From: Comamonas sp. lk
GTDB taxonomy: Bacteria > Pseudomonadota > Gammaproteobacteria > Burkholderiales > Burkholderiaceae_C
Reading direction: 5' to 3'
Assembly (NCBI GenBank): GCA_945898115.1
Contig: CAMDHS010000004.1
Coordinates: forward strand, 1 to 33,341
DNA length: 33,341 nucleotides
In this document: one piece after another, positions 25,969-33,341 of the stretch
How the letters are laid out: each line of letters opens with the position of its first letter
Position numbering within the stretch: the first letter of the stretch is position 1
Made by a program: the position numbers and the translations under genes
Notes under the pieces: model-generated
Told to the model about the DNA's origin: nothing
The model's input: only the letters and a program-made list of their open reading frames with translations
Databases searched by the model: none

Positions 25969-26544
25969 TTACGGCGGAGTAACTGGCACCGCAGCCACAG
26001 GATATTCCACCGCCAACACCTCAATTTCAGCAACCCGGTCGGGCATCACCAGACGCAGTACGTCGCCCACACGTGCCTTGAGCAAGGTTCGCGCTATGGG
26101 CGAGACCCAGCTCACCTCGCCTAGGGCGCTATTGGCCTCGTCTATGCCCACAATTTTCACTGTGCGCTCCAAGTCGGCGTCGTCTACATAGGTCACGGTG
26201 GCGCCAAAGAAAATTTGGTCGTTGCCAAAGTGCAGGCTGGGTTCGGCGATTACAGCCAACTCCATCCGCTGGGTCAAAAAGCGGATGCGCCGGTCGATCT
26301 CACGCAGGCGTTTTTTGCCGTAGATGTAGTCCCCGTTTTCCGAGCGGTCGCCGTTGCTGGCAGCCCAGTGCACTGTGTCCACTACTTTGGGGCGCTCCAC
26401 GTCAATCAGGCTTAGCAGTTCGCTGCGCAGCGCGGCATAGCCGGCGGGGGTGATGTAGTTTTTACCGCCGGGCGGCAGTGCGGGCAGCTGCAGTTCGTCG
26501 TCTTCATCGGCGTCGTCGCTTTCCTTGGTAAAGGCTTTGCTCAT
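25969..26544 (-). CDS. greB: Transcription elongation factor GreB
   Basis: A Gre factor that inserts its coiled coil into the RNA polymerase secondary channel and stimulates cleavage of backtracked RNA. Of 191 residues, the first 27 form an acidic lead (DDADEDDELQLP) not present in E. coli GreB. The coiled-coil tip is GDRSENGDY, with the catalytic acids Asp66 and Glu69. KKRLREIDRRIRFL follows, and the C-terminal FKBP-like domain contains GATVTYVDD and WVSPIARTLL. The basic YGKKRLREID stretch favours GreB over GreA. It lies 9 bp after the inactive M16 gene on the same strand. Confidence 0.93.
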   Translation of the reverse strand: MSKAFTKESDDADEDDELQLPALPPGGKNYITPAGYAALRSELLSLIDVERPKVVDTVHWAASNGDRSENGDYIYGKKRLREIDRRIRFLTQRMELAVIAEPSLHFGNDQIFFGATVTYVDDADLERTVKIVGIDEANSALGEVSWVSPIARTLLKARVGDVLRLVMPDRVAEIEVLAVEYPVAAVPVTPP

Positions 26545-26553
26545 GCCCCGTCT

Positions 26554-27873
26554 TTAGTTGGCACCGAGCACCACGGTAGCCATGCTTTGCGGCTGCAGGG
26601 TGCGGGCAAAAGCCTGGCGAATGTCGCTGGTCGTGACGCGCTGCACTTGCTCCGTCCAGCTGTCCAAAAAGTTCAGCGGCAGATCGTTCCAGGCGATGTT
26701 GGCCACGTTGTCAAGCAGCTTGCGGTTGGTGTCAATGCGCAGCGCAAAGCCGCCTATCAGGTTGTCCTTGGCCGCCTGCAGCTCTTGCTCGCTGGGGCCC
26801 TCGGCCACAAAACGCTGCAACTCGCCGCGCAAGATGTCCAGGGCTTGCTGCGCCTGGTCGGGCCGGGTTTGCAGGCTGATGGTGAAGGCCCCCGCGTGCA
26901 GGCCCGGCGCAAAGCTGCTGTAGATGCCATAGGTCAGGCCGCGCTTCTCGCGCACTTCTTCAGTAAGGCGTGCAGTAAAGCCGCCACCGCCCAAAATATG
27001 GTTGCCCACCAGAAAGGCAAAGTAGTCGGGCGAATTGCGTTTGATGCCGGGTTGGCCCACCAGCACATGGGCCTGCGCCGAGTCAAAGGCAATGCGTTGC
27101 TCCGAGGGGCCCGCCAGCGGCTGCACTTCATCCACCGGTCCTAAGGTCGGGCAGTCGCCAGAGGGCAGGCGAGACAGCAGCGTGGCCACCAGCGCATCGG
27201 CCTGTGCCCGGTCCACAGCGCCCACCATGCTGATGCGCGCATAGCATGCGCGCACCGCCTTCGCGTGCAAAGCATGCATGTCGGCGCTGCTGATGTTGTG
27301 CAAATCCGCTTCGGTCGTGTCGCGGCCATAAGGGTGGCTGCCATACACCGCTTTGCCAAAAGCGCGTGCGGCCACGGTGGCTGGGCGGGTGTTTGCTTCT
27401 TTGATACTGGCAACCATTTTGGGCCGGTCGCGCTGCCACAGCCTGTCTGGAAAGGCCGGCTCACCCAACTGGCGCGCGGCGAGAGTGCCGGCCTGGGCCA
27501 GCACGTCGGGGTAGCTCAGGCTGCGCAGCGAAAAGCTCAGGCGGTCACTGCCGGCATTGGCAGAAAAGGACGCGCCCAGATCGGCCCAGGCCTCGCCTAA
27601 TGCGTTTTCGTCGAGGGCGCTTTGGCCGGCAGCTTCCTTGACGCCATTGCGCGTGGCAGACGCCATCAAACCGGCCAGACCGGTTTTACCCAAGGGGTTA
27701 CGCCGCTCGCCCGCGTCGAAGTTGAGCTGCACATCGACCATCGCAATGCCCGGGCTTTGCACCAGATAGACCCGGGCGCCACTCGCGTGTGTCCAATGTT
27801 CGATCGGCAAGGCGGCCCAGGCGGCAGGGGCCAGCAGCAAGGCTAGCGAAAAAATACAGGTTTTGAAGTGCAT
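26554..27873 (-). CDS. M16-family peptidase-like protein, inactive partner
   Basis: A 439-residue exported M16 (pitrilysin-fold) protein. The Sec signal is residues 1-20 (AAWA cleavage). At the place of the HxxEH zinc motif it reads GLAGLMASATRNG, so it cannot bind zinc there. The second half keeps GGGGFTARLTEEVREKRGLTYGIYS, the Arg/Tyr-containing segment by which partner subunits contribute to substrate binding. It therefore looks like the non-catalytic member of a heterodimer with the upstream zinc-binding gene, as in mitochondrial processing peptidase and paired bacterial M16 proteins. The gap to the catalytic gene is 15 bp. Confidence 0.9.
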   Translation of the reverse strand: MHFKTCIFSLALLLAPAAWAALPIEHWTHASGARVYLVQSPGIAMVDVQLNFDAGERRNPLGKTGLAGLMASATRNGVKEAAGQSALDENALGEAWADLGASFSANAGSDRLSFSLRSLSYPDVLAQAGTLAARQLGEPAFPDRLWQRDRPKMVASIKEANTRPATVAARAFGKAVYGSHPYGRDTTEADLHNISSADMHALHAKAVRACYARISMVGAVDRAQADALVATLLSRLPSGDCPTLGPVDEVQPLAGPSEQRIAFDSAQAHVLVGQPGIKRNSPDYFAFLVGNHILGGGGFTARLTEEVREKRGLTYGIYSSFAPGLHAGAFTISLQTRPDQAQQALDILRGELQRFVAEGPSEQELQAAKDNLIGGFALRIDTNRKLLDNVANIAWNDLPLNFLDSWTEQVQRVTTSDIRQAFARTLQPQSMATVVLGAN

Positions 27874-27888
27874 GGTGTGTGTGCCAGT

Positions 27889-29352
27889 TCAATGCCGGGC
27901 GCCGGGCGATGGCGTGCGCGGTTTGCGCTTCACGCCGGGCGGTTGGGGCAGCAAGGTGGCCACGGTGAGTTCGTCGTCGCCAAAATAGCGGGCCGCTACC
28001 GTTTGCACCTGCGCCGGGGTGACGCCGCGCAGGCGCTTCAACATTTCGGCCTCAAAGCCCAGGGGCAGGCCCATGGTCCAGTTGGCGCCCAGCATACGCG
28101 CCTGGTTGAACACGCTGTCTTGCTGGTAGACCTCGCTGGCGGTCCACTGGTTCACCACGCGTTTGAGTTCTGATGCGCTAATGCCCTCATCGGCCACACG
28201 CTTGAGTTGGGCGCGCAAGGCCGCTTCTAATGCTGCGCTGCTCTTGCCGCTGGCGGGCACGCCCGACACCATAAAGGTGACAGGCCCGCGCGCGGTGGCG
28301 CTGTAATGAGCACCGGCATTGTCGGCCACATGGTCGTCGGACTGGGTCAGGGCGCGGTCCAGGCGCGCACCCTCGTAACCGTCGAGCACCGCCGACAAGA
28401 CAGTCAGCGCCAAGGCGTCTTGCGCTTGCGCGTCCCACAAATCGGTGCCGGGCACGCCGGGTCGGATGCCAGGCACTTTGAAGGCCAGCGCCACATAAGC
28501 CTGCTCGGCCGGCGCCTTGAAATCGAGTCGTCGCAAGCCGCCCTGCGCAGGTTCGCTGCGCGGCTTGCGCTCTGGCAGTTGAACACTAGCGATGCCACCG
28601 TAGTATTTTTCGGCCAGCGCAAACACGGCCTGCGGGTCCACGTCACCCGCCACCACAATCGCCGCGTTGGCCGGCGTGTACCAGCGGCGGTAAAAGGCGC
28701 GTGCGTCCTCAGGCACCATGGATTCCAGGTCGCTCATCCAGCCCACCACCGGACGGCGGTAAGGAGATGCTTGGTAAGTGGTGGCCGTCATGGCCTCAAA
28801 CAACCGTGCATGCGGGTTGTCCTCGGTGCGCAGGCGGCGCTCTTCCTTGACCACTTCAAGTTCCTTGCGAAAGTCCTCGTCGCTCCACTGGTTGTTGGCA
28901 AAGCGATCTGCCTCAAGCTCCATCACGTCAGCCAGCCGCGCAGCCGGTATTTGCTGGTAGTAGCCGGTGTAATCCTTGTTGGTAAAGGCGTTTTCGCGCC
29001 CGCCCAAGGCCGCCACCCGCCGCGAAAAATCACCTGCTTTTACGGTGGGCGTGCCCTTGAACAGCATGTGCTCCAGCAAGTGGGCCACGCCCGATGTGCC
29101 GTCTACCTCGTCCATCGAACCCACCCGCACCCACAGCATGTGCACTGCCGTGGGCGCGCGGTGGTCGGACTTGACGATCAGCGTCATGCCATTGCGCAGG
29201 ATAAATTGCTGGGTTGGGTCGGGTGCGGCCCAAACCGATGCGACAGCCAGCCCCGATGCCACCAGCGCAGCGCACGCCCGCTTCAGCAAGCGCGAGCGCG
29301 TGGCAGCAAAAATCAATTCGAATACGACCAGGATAGTGCTGAGGTGTTTCAT
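27889..29352 (-). CDS. M16-family zinc peptidase, catalytic subunit
   Basis: A 487-residue periplasmic zinc protease. HLLEHMLFKG (91-100) is the inverted HxxEH motif, and EVVKEERRLRTEDNP supplies the downstream Glu ligand near 170-171. RGPVTFMVSGVP and the C-terminal domain complete the fold. The track ORF (to 29967) runs into DNA antisense to ftsY and is not real there. I use the ATG at 29352, but this leaves a long lead before the signal-peptide-like KRACAALVASGLAVASVWAA (24-43); another ATG at 29364 or a non-ATG start near residue 22 is possible. Targets are unknown; the pair may degrade short peptides in the periplasm. Confidence 0.9.
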   Translation of the reverse strand: MKHLSTILVVFELIFAATRSRLLKRACAALVASGLAVASVWAAPDPTQQFILRNGMTLIVKSDHRAPTAVHMLWVRVGSMDEVDGTSGVAHLLEHMLFKGTPTVKAGDFSRRVAALGGRENAFTNKDYTGYYQQIPAARLADVMELEADRFANNQWSDEDFRKELEVVKEERRLRTEDNPHARLFEAMTATTYQASPYRRPVVGWMSDLESMVPEDARAFYRRWYTPANAAIVVAGDVDPQAVFALAEKYYGGIASVQLPERKPRSEPAQGGLRRLDFKAPAEQAYVALAFKVPGIRPGVPGTDLWDAQAQDALALTVLSAVLDGYEGARLDRALTQSDDHVADNAGAHYSATARGPVTFMVSGVPASGKSSAALEAALRAQLKRVADEGISASELKRVVNQWTASEVYQQDSVFNQARMLGANWTMGLPLGFEAEMLKRLRGVTPAQVQTVAARYFGDDELTVATLLPQPPGVKRKPRTPSPGARH

Positions 29353-29368
29353 AGAATGATGCATTCTA
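29352..29368. promoter_or_regulatory. Symmetric divergent -10-like inverted repeat between M16 and ftsY
   Basis: TAGAATG-ATG-CATTCTA is a perfect 7-bp inverted repeat. It presents TAGAAT, one change from TATAAT, on both strands, in the 28-bp gap between the divergent starts. No good -35 box is seen on either side. Read as promoters, ftsY would have a leader of about 17 nt, while the M16 gene would be nearly leaderless. Confidence 0.35.
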
Positions 29369-29380
29369 AGAACGCACACC

Positions 29381-30421
29381 ATGTTCAGCTTTTTCAAAAA
29401 AAATCCCCCTGTTGAATCAGTGCCTGCTCCCAACGCCAAGGCGCCAGCGACACTGGCAGTGGTACCTGCCAACACAAGTGCGAGCCCGGTGGTAGCAGCA
29501 CCTTCGGGCCGCCAGAGCTGGCTCACCCGACTCAAAGCGGGTTTGGGCAAAACGGCTGCAAGTATTTCATCTGTTTTCGGTGGCACGCGCATTGACGAGG
29601 CGCTGTTCGAAGACCTGGAAAGCGCCCTGCTGATGGCCGACGCCGGTGTGGCGGCTACTGAAACTCTGATTGCTGAGCTGCGTCGCAAGGCCAAGGAAAC
29701 CAAGGCCGAAACCCCGGTACAGCTCAAAGCGCTGCTGGTTGACGGCCTTACCCGGCTTTTAGCGCCCCTGGAAAAGCCACTCACGCTGGGCCCCCAATTG
29801 CCCACGGTGGTCATGGTGGCCGGGGTCAACGGCGCAGGCAAGACCACGTCCATTGGGAAACTTACCCACCGCTTGGCCGACGAGGGCGCCACCGTGCTAC
29901 TCGCCGCCGCCGACACTTTTCGCGCTGCCGCACGGGAGCAACTCACCATCTGGGCTGAACGCAACACGGTAGAAATCGTCAGCCAAGAAGGCGGCGACCC
30001 GGCAGCTGTCAGCTACGACGCCGTTTGCGCAGGCAAGGCACGCAAGAAAGACGTGGTCTTGATTGACACCGCCGGACGCTTGCCCACCCAACTGCACCTG
30101 ATGGAAGAACTCAAAAAAATGAAGCGGGTGGTACAAAAGGCAGGCGAAGCGTCGGGTCTGACCGCTTGCCCACAAGAAGTGCTGCTAGTGATAGACGGCA
30201 ACACCGGCCAAAATGCGCTGGCTCAGGTGCGCGCCTTTGACGACGCACTGGGCCTGACCGGTCTGATCATCACCAAACTCGATGGCACGGCCAAAGGCGG
30301 CGTGCTCGCAGCCATTGCCCGCGAGCGGCCCGTGCCGGTGTACTTTATTGGCGTGGGCGAAAAACTGGAGGAACTCGAAACCTTCAACGCCCGCGAATTC
30401 GCACAGGCGCTGCTTGAATGA
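29381..30421 (+). CDS. ftsY: Signal recognition particle receptor FtsY
   Basis: The SRP-receptor GTPase that delivers ribosome-nascent chain complexes to SecYEG at the inner membrane. After a short variable A region (MFSFFKKNP and Ala/Pro-rich to about 45) come the N domain ([11 protein letters not shown] onward) and the G domain, with GVNGAGKTT (148-156), DTFRAAA (178-184), DTAGR (229-233) and [10 protein letters not shown] (298-307). Its 346 residues are usual for betaproteobacteria, which lack the long acidic region of E. coli FtsY. It is divergent from the M16 pair; the next gene overlaps its stop by 4 bp. Confidence 0.97.
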   Translation: MFSFFKKNPPVESVPAPNAKAPATLAVVPANTSASPVVAAPSGRQSWLTRLKAGLGKTAASISSVFGGTRIDEALFEDLESALLMADAGVAATETLIAELRRKAKETKAETPVQLKALLVDGLTRLLAPLEKPLTLGPQLPTVVMVAGVNGAGKTTSIGKLTHRLADEGATVLLAAADTFRAAAREQLTIWAERNTVEIVSQEGGDPAAVSYDAVCAGKARKKDVVLIDTAGRLPTQLHLMEELKKMKRVVQKAGEASGLTACPQEVLLVIDGNTGQNALAQVRAFDDALGLTGLIITKLDGTAKGGVLAAIARERPVPVYFIGVGEKLEELETFNAREFAQALLE

Positions 30422-31674
30422 AACCCTACATCAGCCTGAATCCCGGCCACTCCATGGCCGTGTCAACGCGACGCACGGCGCTGGGCTGGCTAGCTGCTGC
30501 GGGCGGCACGGCCAGTGGCCTGCTGCCCATGGCGTCCCAAGCAGACACTGCCGCCTGGACCCGTACCTTGGAACAAGCCCGGGGACAGACCGTTTACTTC
30601 AACGCCTGGGGTGGCGCCCCCACCATCAACGCCTACATCCAATGGGCGGGCGAGCAGGTGCTGCAACGTTATGGCGTTCGCGTGGTACACGTCAAAGTGA
30701 GCGACGCTGCGGATGTCGTGAAACGGGTGCGCAATGAAAAAGCCGCAGCCAAGCCAGAAGGCAGCGTTGACCTGGTTTGGATCAATGGTGAAAACTTTTT
30801 GACAATGAAGCGTGAAGGCCTGCTGTTTGGCCCTTTTGCCGAACAGTTGCCGTCTTTTGCCTACGTGGACACCCAGGGCAAACCCACCACCCGGCTCGAC
30901 TTTGCCGAACCCGTGGAAGGCATGGAAGCACCCTGGGGCATGGCCCAGCTCACCTTCATGGCCGACGCCAAACGTGTTCCCCAGCCCCCGCGCGACCTTG
31001 CGGCCTGGCTGGCATTTGCAGCACAGCATCCCGGTCGCAGCAGTTATCCGCGTCCGCCCGACTTCCACGGCACAACATTTCTTAAACAACTTCTACTGGA
31101 TTTGACGCCCAAGTCCGAGCATGGTGTTTTTTACCAAGCGGTGCGCGACGATGTCTTTGCTCGGATGAGCGCACCCCTGTGGCGCACCCTGGACGCCTTG
31201 CATCCGCATCTCTGGCGCAAGGGCAAACAATTCCCCAGCAGCGCCGCAGCGCAGCGGCAAATGATGGCCGACGGCGAGTTGCTGCTGGCCCTGACTTTTA
31301 ACCCCAACGAAGCCGCCAACGAGATCGCCGCCCAACGCCTCACGCCCAGCACCGTGAGCTTTCAGTTCACTGGCGGCACCATTGGCAACACCCACTTTCT
31401 GGCCATACCCTTTAATGCCGGCGCCCGCGCTGGCGCGCAAGTGCTGGCCAACTTTCTACTCAGCCCGCAGGCCCAGGCGCGCAAAGCCGATATCGCTACC
31501 TGGGGCGACCCCACCGTGCTGGATGTGCGCCGTTTACCGGCGGCAGAACAACTATTTTTCCAGGCCAAGAAGCAAGCAGGCGCACTTACAGAGAGCGTGC
31601 CCACGCTGCCAGAGCCGCACGGATCCTGGGTACATCCGCTAGAACTTGAGTGGACACGCAGATACGGGGTATAA
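30418..31674 (+). CDS. YnjB-like ABC substrate-binding protein with Tat-like signal
   Basis: A 418-residue periplasmic binding protein of the YnjB type (extracellular solute-binding, class II fold), recognised from [21 protein letters not shown] and [14 protein letters not shown]. The N terminus [21 protein letters not shown] carries twin arginines at 18-19 with a mild hydrophobic stretch, suggesting Tat export of a folded protein. In E. coli ynjB sits with permease and ATPase genes; none is present here, so its transporter must be elsewhere or it acts without one. The start overlaps ftsY (ATGA), giving translational coupling; an alternative ATG at 30454 would give the more usual Tat-signal length. 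The ligand is unknown. Confidence 0.82.
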   Translation: MKPYISLNPGHSMAVSTRRTALGWLAAAGGTASGLLPMASQADTAAWTRTLEQARGQTVYFNAWGGAPTINAYIQWAGEQVLQRYGVRVVHVKVSDAADVVKRVRNEKAAAKPEGSVDLVWINGENFLTMKREGLLFGPFAEQLPSFAYVDTQGKPTTRLDFAEPVEGMEAPWGMAQLTFMADAKRVPQPPRDLAAWLAFAAQHPGRSSYPRPPDFHGTTFLKQLLLDLTPKSEHGVFYQAVRDDVFARMSAPLWRTLDALHPHLWRKGKQFPSSAAAQRQMMADGELLLALTFNPNEAANEIAAQRLTPSTVSFQFTGGTIGNTHFLAIPFNAGARAGAQVLANFLLSPQAQARKADIATWGDPTVLDVRRLPAAEQLFFQAKKQAGALTESVPTLPEPHGSWVHPLELEWTRRYGV

Positions 31675-31697
31675 AGCGACAAACAACGGGAGACTCC

Positions 31698-32807
31698 ATG
31701 AAAAAGGCCTTCAAGGCACTGGCGCCCTTGCCACTGCTCGGATTAGCGTATCTGTTTTTATGGCCCGTACCGATTACACCGGTGGCTTGGGTTGCGCCCC
31801 CAGCGCCCGGTTATGTCGGCGCCCATGCCGTCAACCAAAAACTCGCGGGCCTGCAACTGATTGACCTGCACGGCGAAGTTGGCCCCGAACACATTGCATT
31901 CGGCCCCGACGGCAAGCTTTACACCACGGTAGCCAGCGGCAACATCCTGCGCATGAACGCCGACGGCAGCGCGCAAGAAGTTTTCGCAAACACCACAGGC
32001 CGCGTGCTCGGCTTTGCCTTTGACGCGCAAGGCAACTTGATTGCCGCAGATGCGGTCAAAGGGCTTTTGTCCATCAGCCCGGACCGCAAAGTTACGGTTC
32101 TCACTGACCAGGTTGATGGAGACCCCATCCGCTATGCAGACGCCGTGGTCGTGGCCAAGAACGGCAAAATGTATTTCAGCGACGCGTCCACCCGCTTTGC
32201 CCCCAAAGACTGGGGCGGCACTTTTGAGGCCAGCATTCTGGATATCCTGGAGCGGTCCAGCACCGGCCGCGTGCTCGAATTCGACCCAGCAAGCAAGGTG
32301 ACACGCATCGTCGCTCGCGGCTTGAGTTTCGCCAATGGGGTGGCACTCAGCCAAGACGAAGCCCATATCTTTGTGAACGAAACGGGCAAATACCGGGTTT
32401 GGAAGATCGCCGTCGCCGCGCAAAACGTTCAGGTTTCTGCAGATGCGCCGTCTACCGACGCGAAGGTGTTGTTCGACAACCTGCCCGGCTACCCCGACAA
32501 CCTGTTGCGCGGACGCGACGGCAAGCTCTGGCTCGGTTTTGCCAAGCCCCGCAACAGCACCATTGACAACTTCGCCGGCAAACCCTGGTTGCGTTCGCTC
32601 ACCCTGCGCCTGCCGCGCGCCATGTGGCCCATCCCCAAAGCCTATGGCCACGTGATGGCCTTCACCGATGACGGAAAAATCGTCGCCGATTTACAAGATC
32701 CCACGGGGATCTATCCGGAAACGACTTCCATCACCGAAACCGAAGACCGAATGTATATCCAAAGCCTGCACGCCACGGCCTTGGGCTGGCTGCCAAACCA
32801 ACCTTGA
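31698..32807 (+). CDS. Membrane-anchored SMP-30/strictosidine-synthase-like propeller protein
   Basis: A 369-residue six-bladed propeller of the strictosidine synthase-like/SMP-30 superfamily. The N terminus KKAFKALAPLPLLGLAYLFLWPV is a single hydrophobic segment without a clear cleavage site, so the protein is probably anchored facing the periplasm, as in the animal APMAP relatives. Blades show GPEHIAFGPDGKLYTTVASG, YADAVVVAKNGKMYFSDAS, GLSFANGVALSQDEAHIFVNET and GYPDNLLRGRDGKLWLGF, all strong family blocks. Members hydrolyse lactones or esters; true strictosidine synthase activity is not expected. I use the ATG at 31698 with GGGAGA upstream. It starts 23 bp after the YnjB-like gene, perhaps in one unit with ftsY. 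Confidence 0.85.
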   Translation: MKKAFKALAPLPLLGLAYLFLWPVPITPVAWVAPPAPGYVGAHAVNQKLAGLQLIDLHGEVGPEHIAFGPDGKLYTTVASGNILRMNADGSAQEVFANTTGRVLGFAFDAQGNLIAADAVKGLLSISPDRKVTVLTDQVDGDPIRYADAVVVAKNGKMYFSDASTRFAPKDWGGTFEASILDILERSSTGRVLEFDPASKVTRIVARGLSFANGVALSQDEAHIFVNETGKYRVWKIAVAAQNVQVSADAPSTDAKVLFDNLPGYPDNLLRGRDGKLWLGFAKPRNSTIDNFAGKPWLRSLTLRLPRAMWPIPKAYGHVMAFTDDGKIVADLQDPTGIYPETTSITETEDRMYIQSLHATALGWLPNQP

Positions 32808-32830
32808 AACCCTGTCACAAATTTTGGACC

Positions 32831-32864
32831 AAAAAAAACGCCCCATCAACTGATGGGGCGTTTT
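32831..32864. terminator. Bidirectional terminator between the propeller gene and the rRNA operon
   Basis: AACGCCCCATC and GATGGGGCGTT form a perfect 11-bp stem around AACT. An A-run on the left serves as the T-run for the rRNA operon on the minus strand, and TTTT on the right serves the plus-strand propeller gene. It lies 23 bp after that gene's stop and 11 bp after the 5S end. Confidence 0.9.
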
Positions 32865-32875
32865 CTGGTTGAATA

Positions 32876-32990
32876 GCCTGACGATGACCTACTTTCACAC
32901 GGGTATCCGCACTATCATCGGCGCAGAGTCGTTTCACTGTCCTGTTCGGGATGGGAAGGAGTGGTACCAACTCGCTATGGTCGTCAGGCA
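32876..32990 (-). rRNA. rrf: 5S ribosomal RNA
   Basis: The minus strand reads TGCCTGACGACCATAGCGAG at its 5' end and ends GTCATCGTCAGGC; the two ends pair as helix I. The internal CCATCCCGAACAG block is the universal 5S signature. The length of about 115 nt is normal, and the sequence is of betaproteobacterial type. Confidence 0.97.
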
Positions 32991-33181
32991 TAACTTTTTG
33001 TCCTCTTGGGTCGGTCACTGGTGACCTGGTCAAGACGACCAATTTATAGAGCTAATCAGCTTTTTCGATTTCTCGACCTACACAGCTTGCAGTGTGCAGG
33101 AATTTTGAATGCGTCAACTTGGCATAACTTCCTTGATAGCGCTCGGTGCATTTTCATGCATTTACATATATCAAAGTTATA
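32991..33181 (-). other. 23S-5S transcribed spacer
   Basis: About 190 bp of AT-rich spacer with no tRNA gene or ORF that I can support. It is processed out of the rRNA precursor. Confidence 0.8.
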
Positions 33182-33341
33182 GGGTCAAGCCTCACGAGCA
33201 ATTAGTACAGGTTAGCTTAACGCATTACTGCGCTTCCACACCCTGCCTATCAACGTCCTGGTCTTGAACGACTCTTTAGGGGGCTCAAGGCCCCGGCAGA
33301 TCTCATCTTGAAACGAGTTTCCCGCTTAGATGCTTTCAGCG
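33182..33341 (-). rRNA. rrl: 23S ribosomal RNA, 3' end (partial)
   Basis: The minus strand matches the last ~160 nt of 23S rRNA: AAGCATCTAAGCGGGAAACT, then GTTGATAGGCAGGGTGTGGA and GCTAACCTGTACTAATTGC, ending near GAGGCTTGACCC. The rest lies beyond the right window edge. With the 5S it shows an rRNA operon transcribed leftward into the window. The end position is accurate to a few bases. Confidence 0.97.

Noticed and set aside
28306-29415. 369-codon plus-strand ORF
   Set aside because: Antisense shadow of the catalytic M16 gene.
29365-29967. N-terminal extension of the M16 ORF
   Set aside because: It is antisense to ftsY; the Ser/Ala/Val-rich translation is typical of reverse-strand reading.
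32815-33042. 75-codon minus-strand ORF
   Set aside because: It lies across the 5S rRNA gene and terminator.

Overview
The window looks like chromosomal DNA of a betaproteobacterium of order Burkholderiales, most likely a Comamonadaceae member of the Rhodoferax/Polaromonas type. This rests on the 5S/23S sequences, the gene neighbourhoods (pyrC with a DUF3025 gene, spoT with greB, ftsY divergent from an M16 peptidase pair) and the moderately high GC. The genus is a guess. No CRISPR array, insertion sequence, phage gene or tRNA was seen.

Left part (about 1-8.7 kb, accessory). A minus-strand group reads, in transcription order: TetR regulator (8330), MhpA-like flavin monooxygenase, FAH-family hydrolase, intradiol ring-cleavage dioxygenase, a zinc hydrolase of the 2,4-diacetylphloroglucinol hydrolase (PhlG)/phloretin hydrolase family, a berberine-bridge-type FAD oxidase, and an exported SMP-30/NHL-like propeller. 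Genes overlap or nearly touch over most of its length, so this is probably one catabolic operon for a C-acylated polyhydroxylated aromatic: deacylation, ring hydroxylation, ortho cleavage, then hydrolysis of the cleaved product. The combination is the most unusual thing in the window. A 9+9 bp inverted repeat lies between tetR and the monooxygenase, and a related degenerate site lies upstream of tetR. Hand-counted lines suggest that the PhlG-like and FAD-oxidase genes are more GC-rich than the rest, so the operon may be a mosaic. Upstream of tetR is a short plus-strand ORF with a good ribosome-binding site that becomes a signal-peptide-bearing mini-protein if one A is added to an A-run.

Middle (8.7-15.4 kb, mostly housekeeping). 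htpX, a DUF3025 gene, pyrC, a HypT-like LysR regulator, a TfoX N-domain protein and an Atm1-type ABC exporter lie on the minus strand. A YciA-type acyl-CoA thioesterase is divergent from the exporter.

Transport block (15.5-23.7 kb, plus strand). livH-livM-livG-livF, an acyl-CoA synthetase and two tandem near-duplicate LivK-type binding proteins, closed by an intrinsic terminator. The ligase suggests that the imported substrate is a carboxylic acid activated to a CoA thioester rather than, or as well as, an amino acid.

Right part (23.7-33.3 kb). spoT converges on greB, followed leftward-transcribed by an M16 peptidase pair (catalytic plus inactive partner). ftsY is divergent from the pair and overlaps an orphan YnjB-like binding-protein gene. 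A membrane-anchored strictosidine-synthase/SMP-30-like protein follows. A shared bidirectional terminator separates it from the minus-strand 3' end of an rRNA operon (5S and partial 23S).
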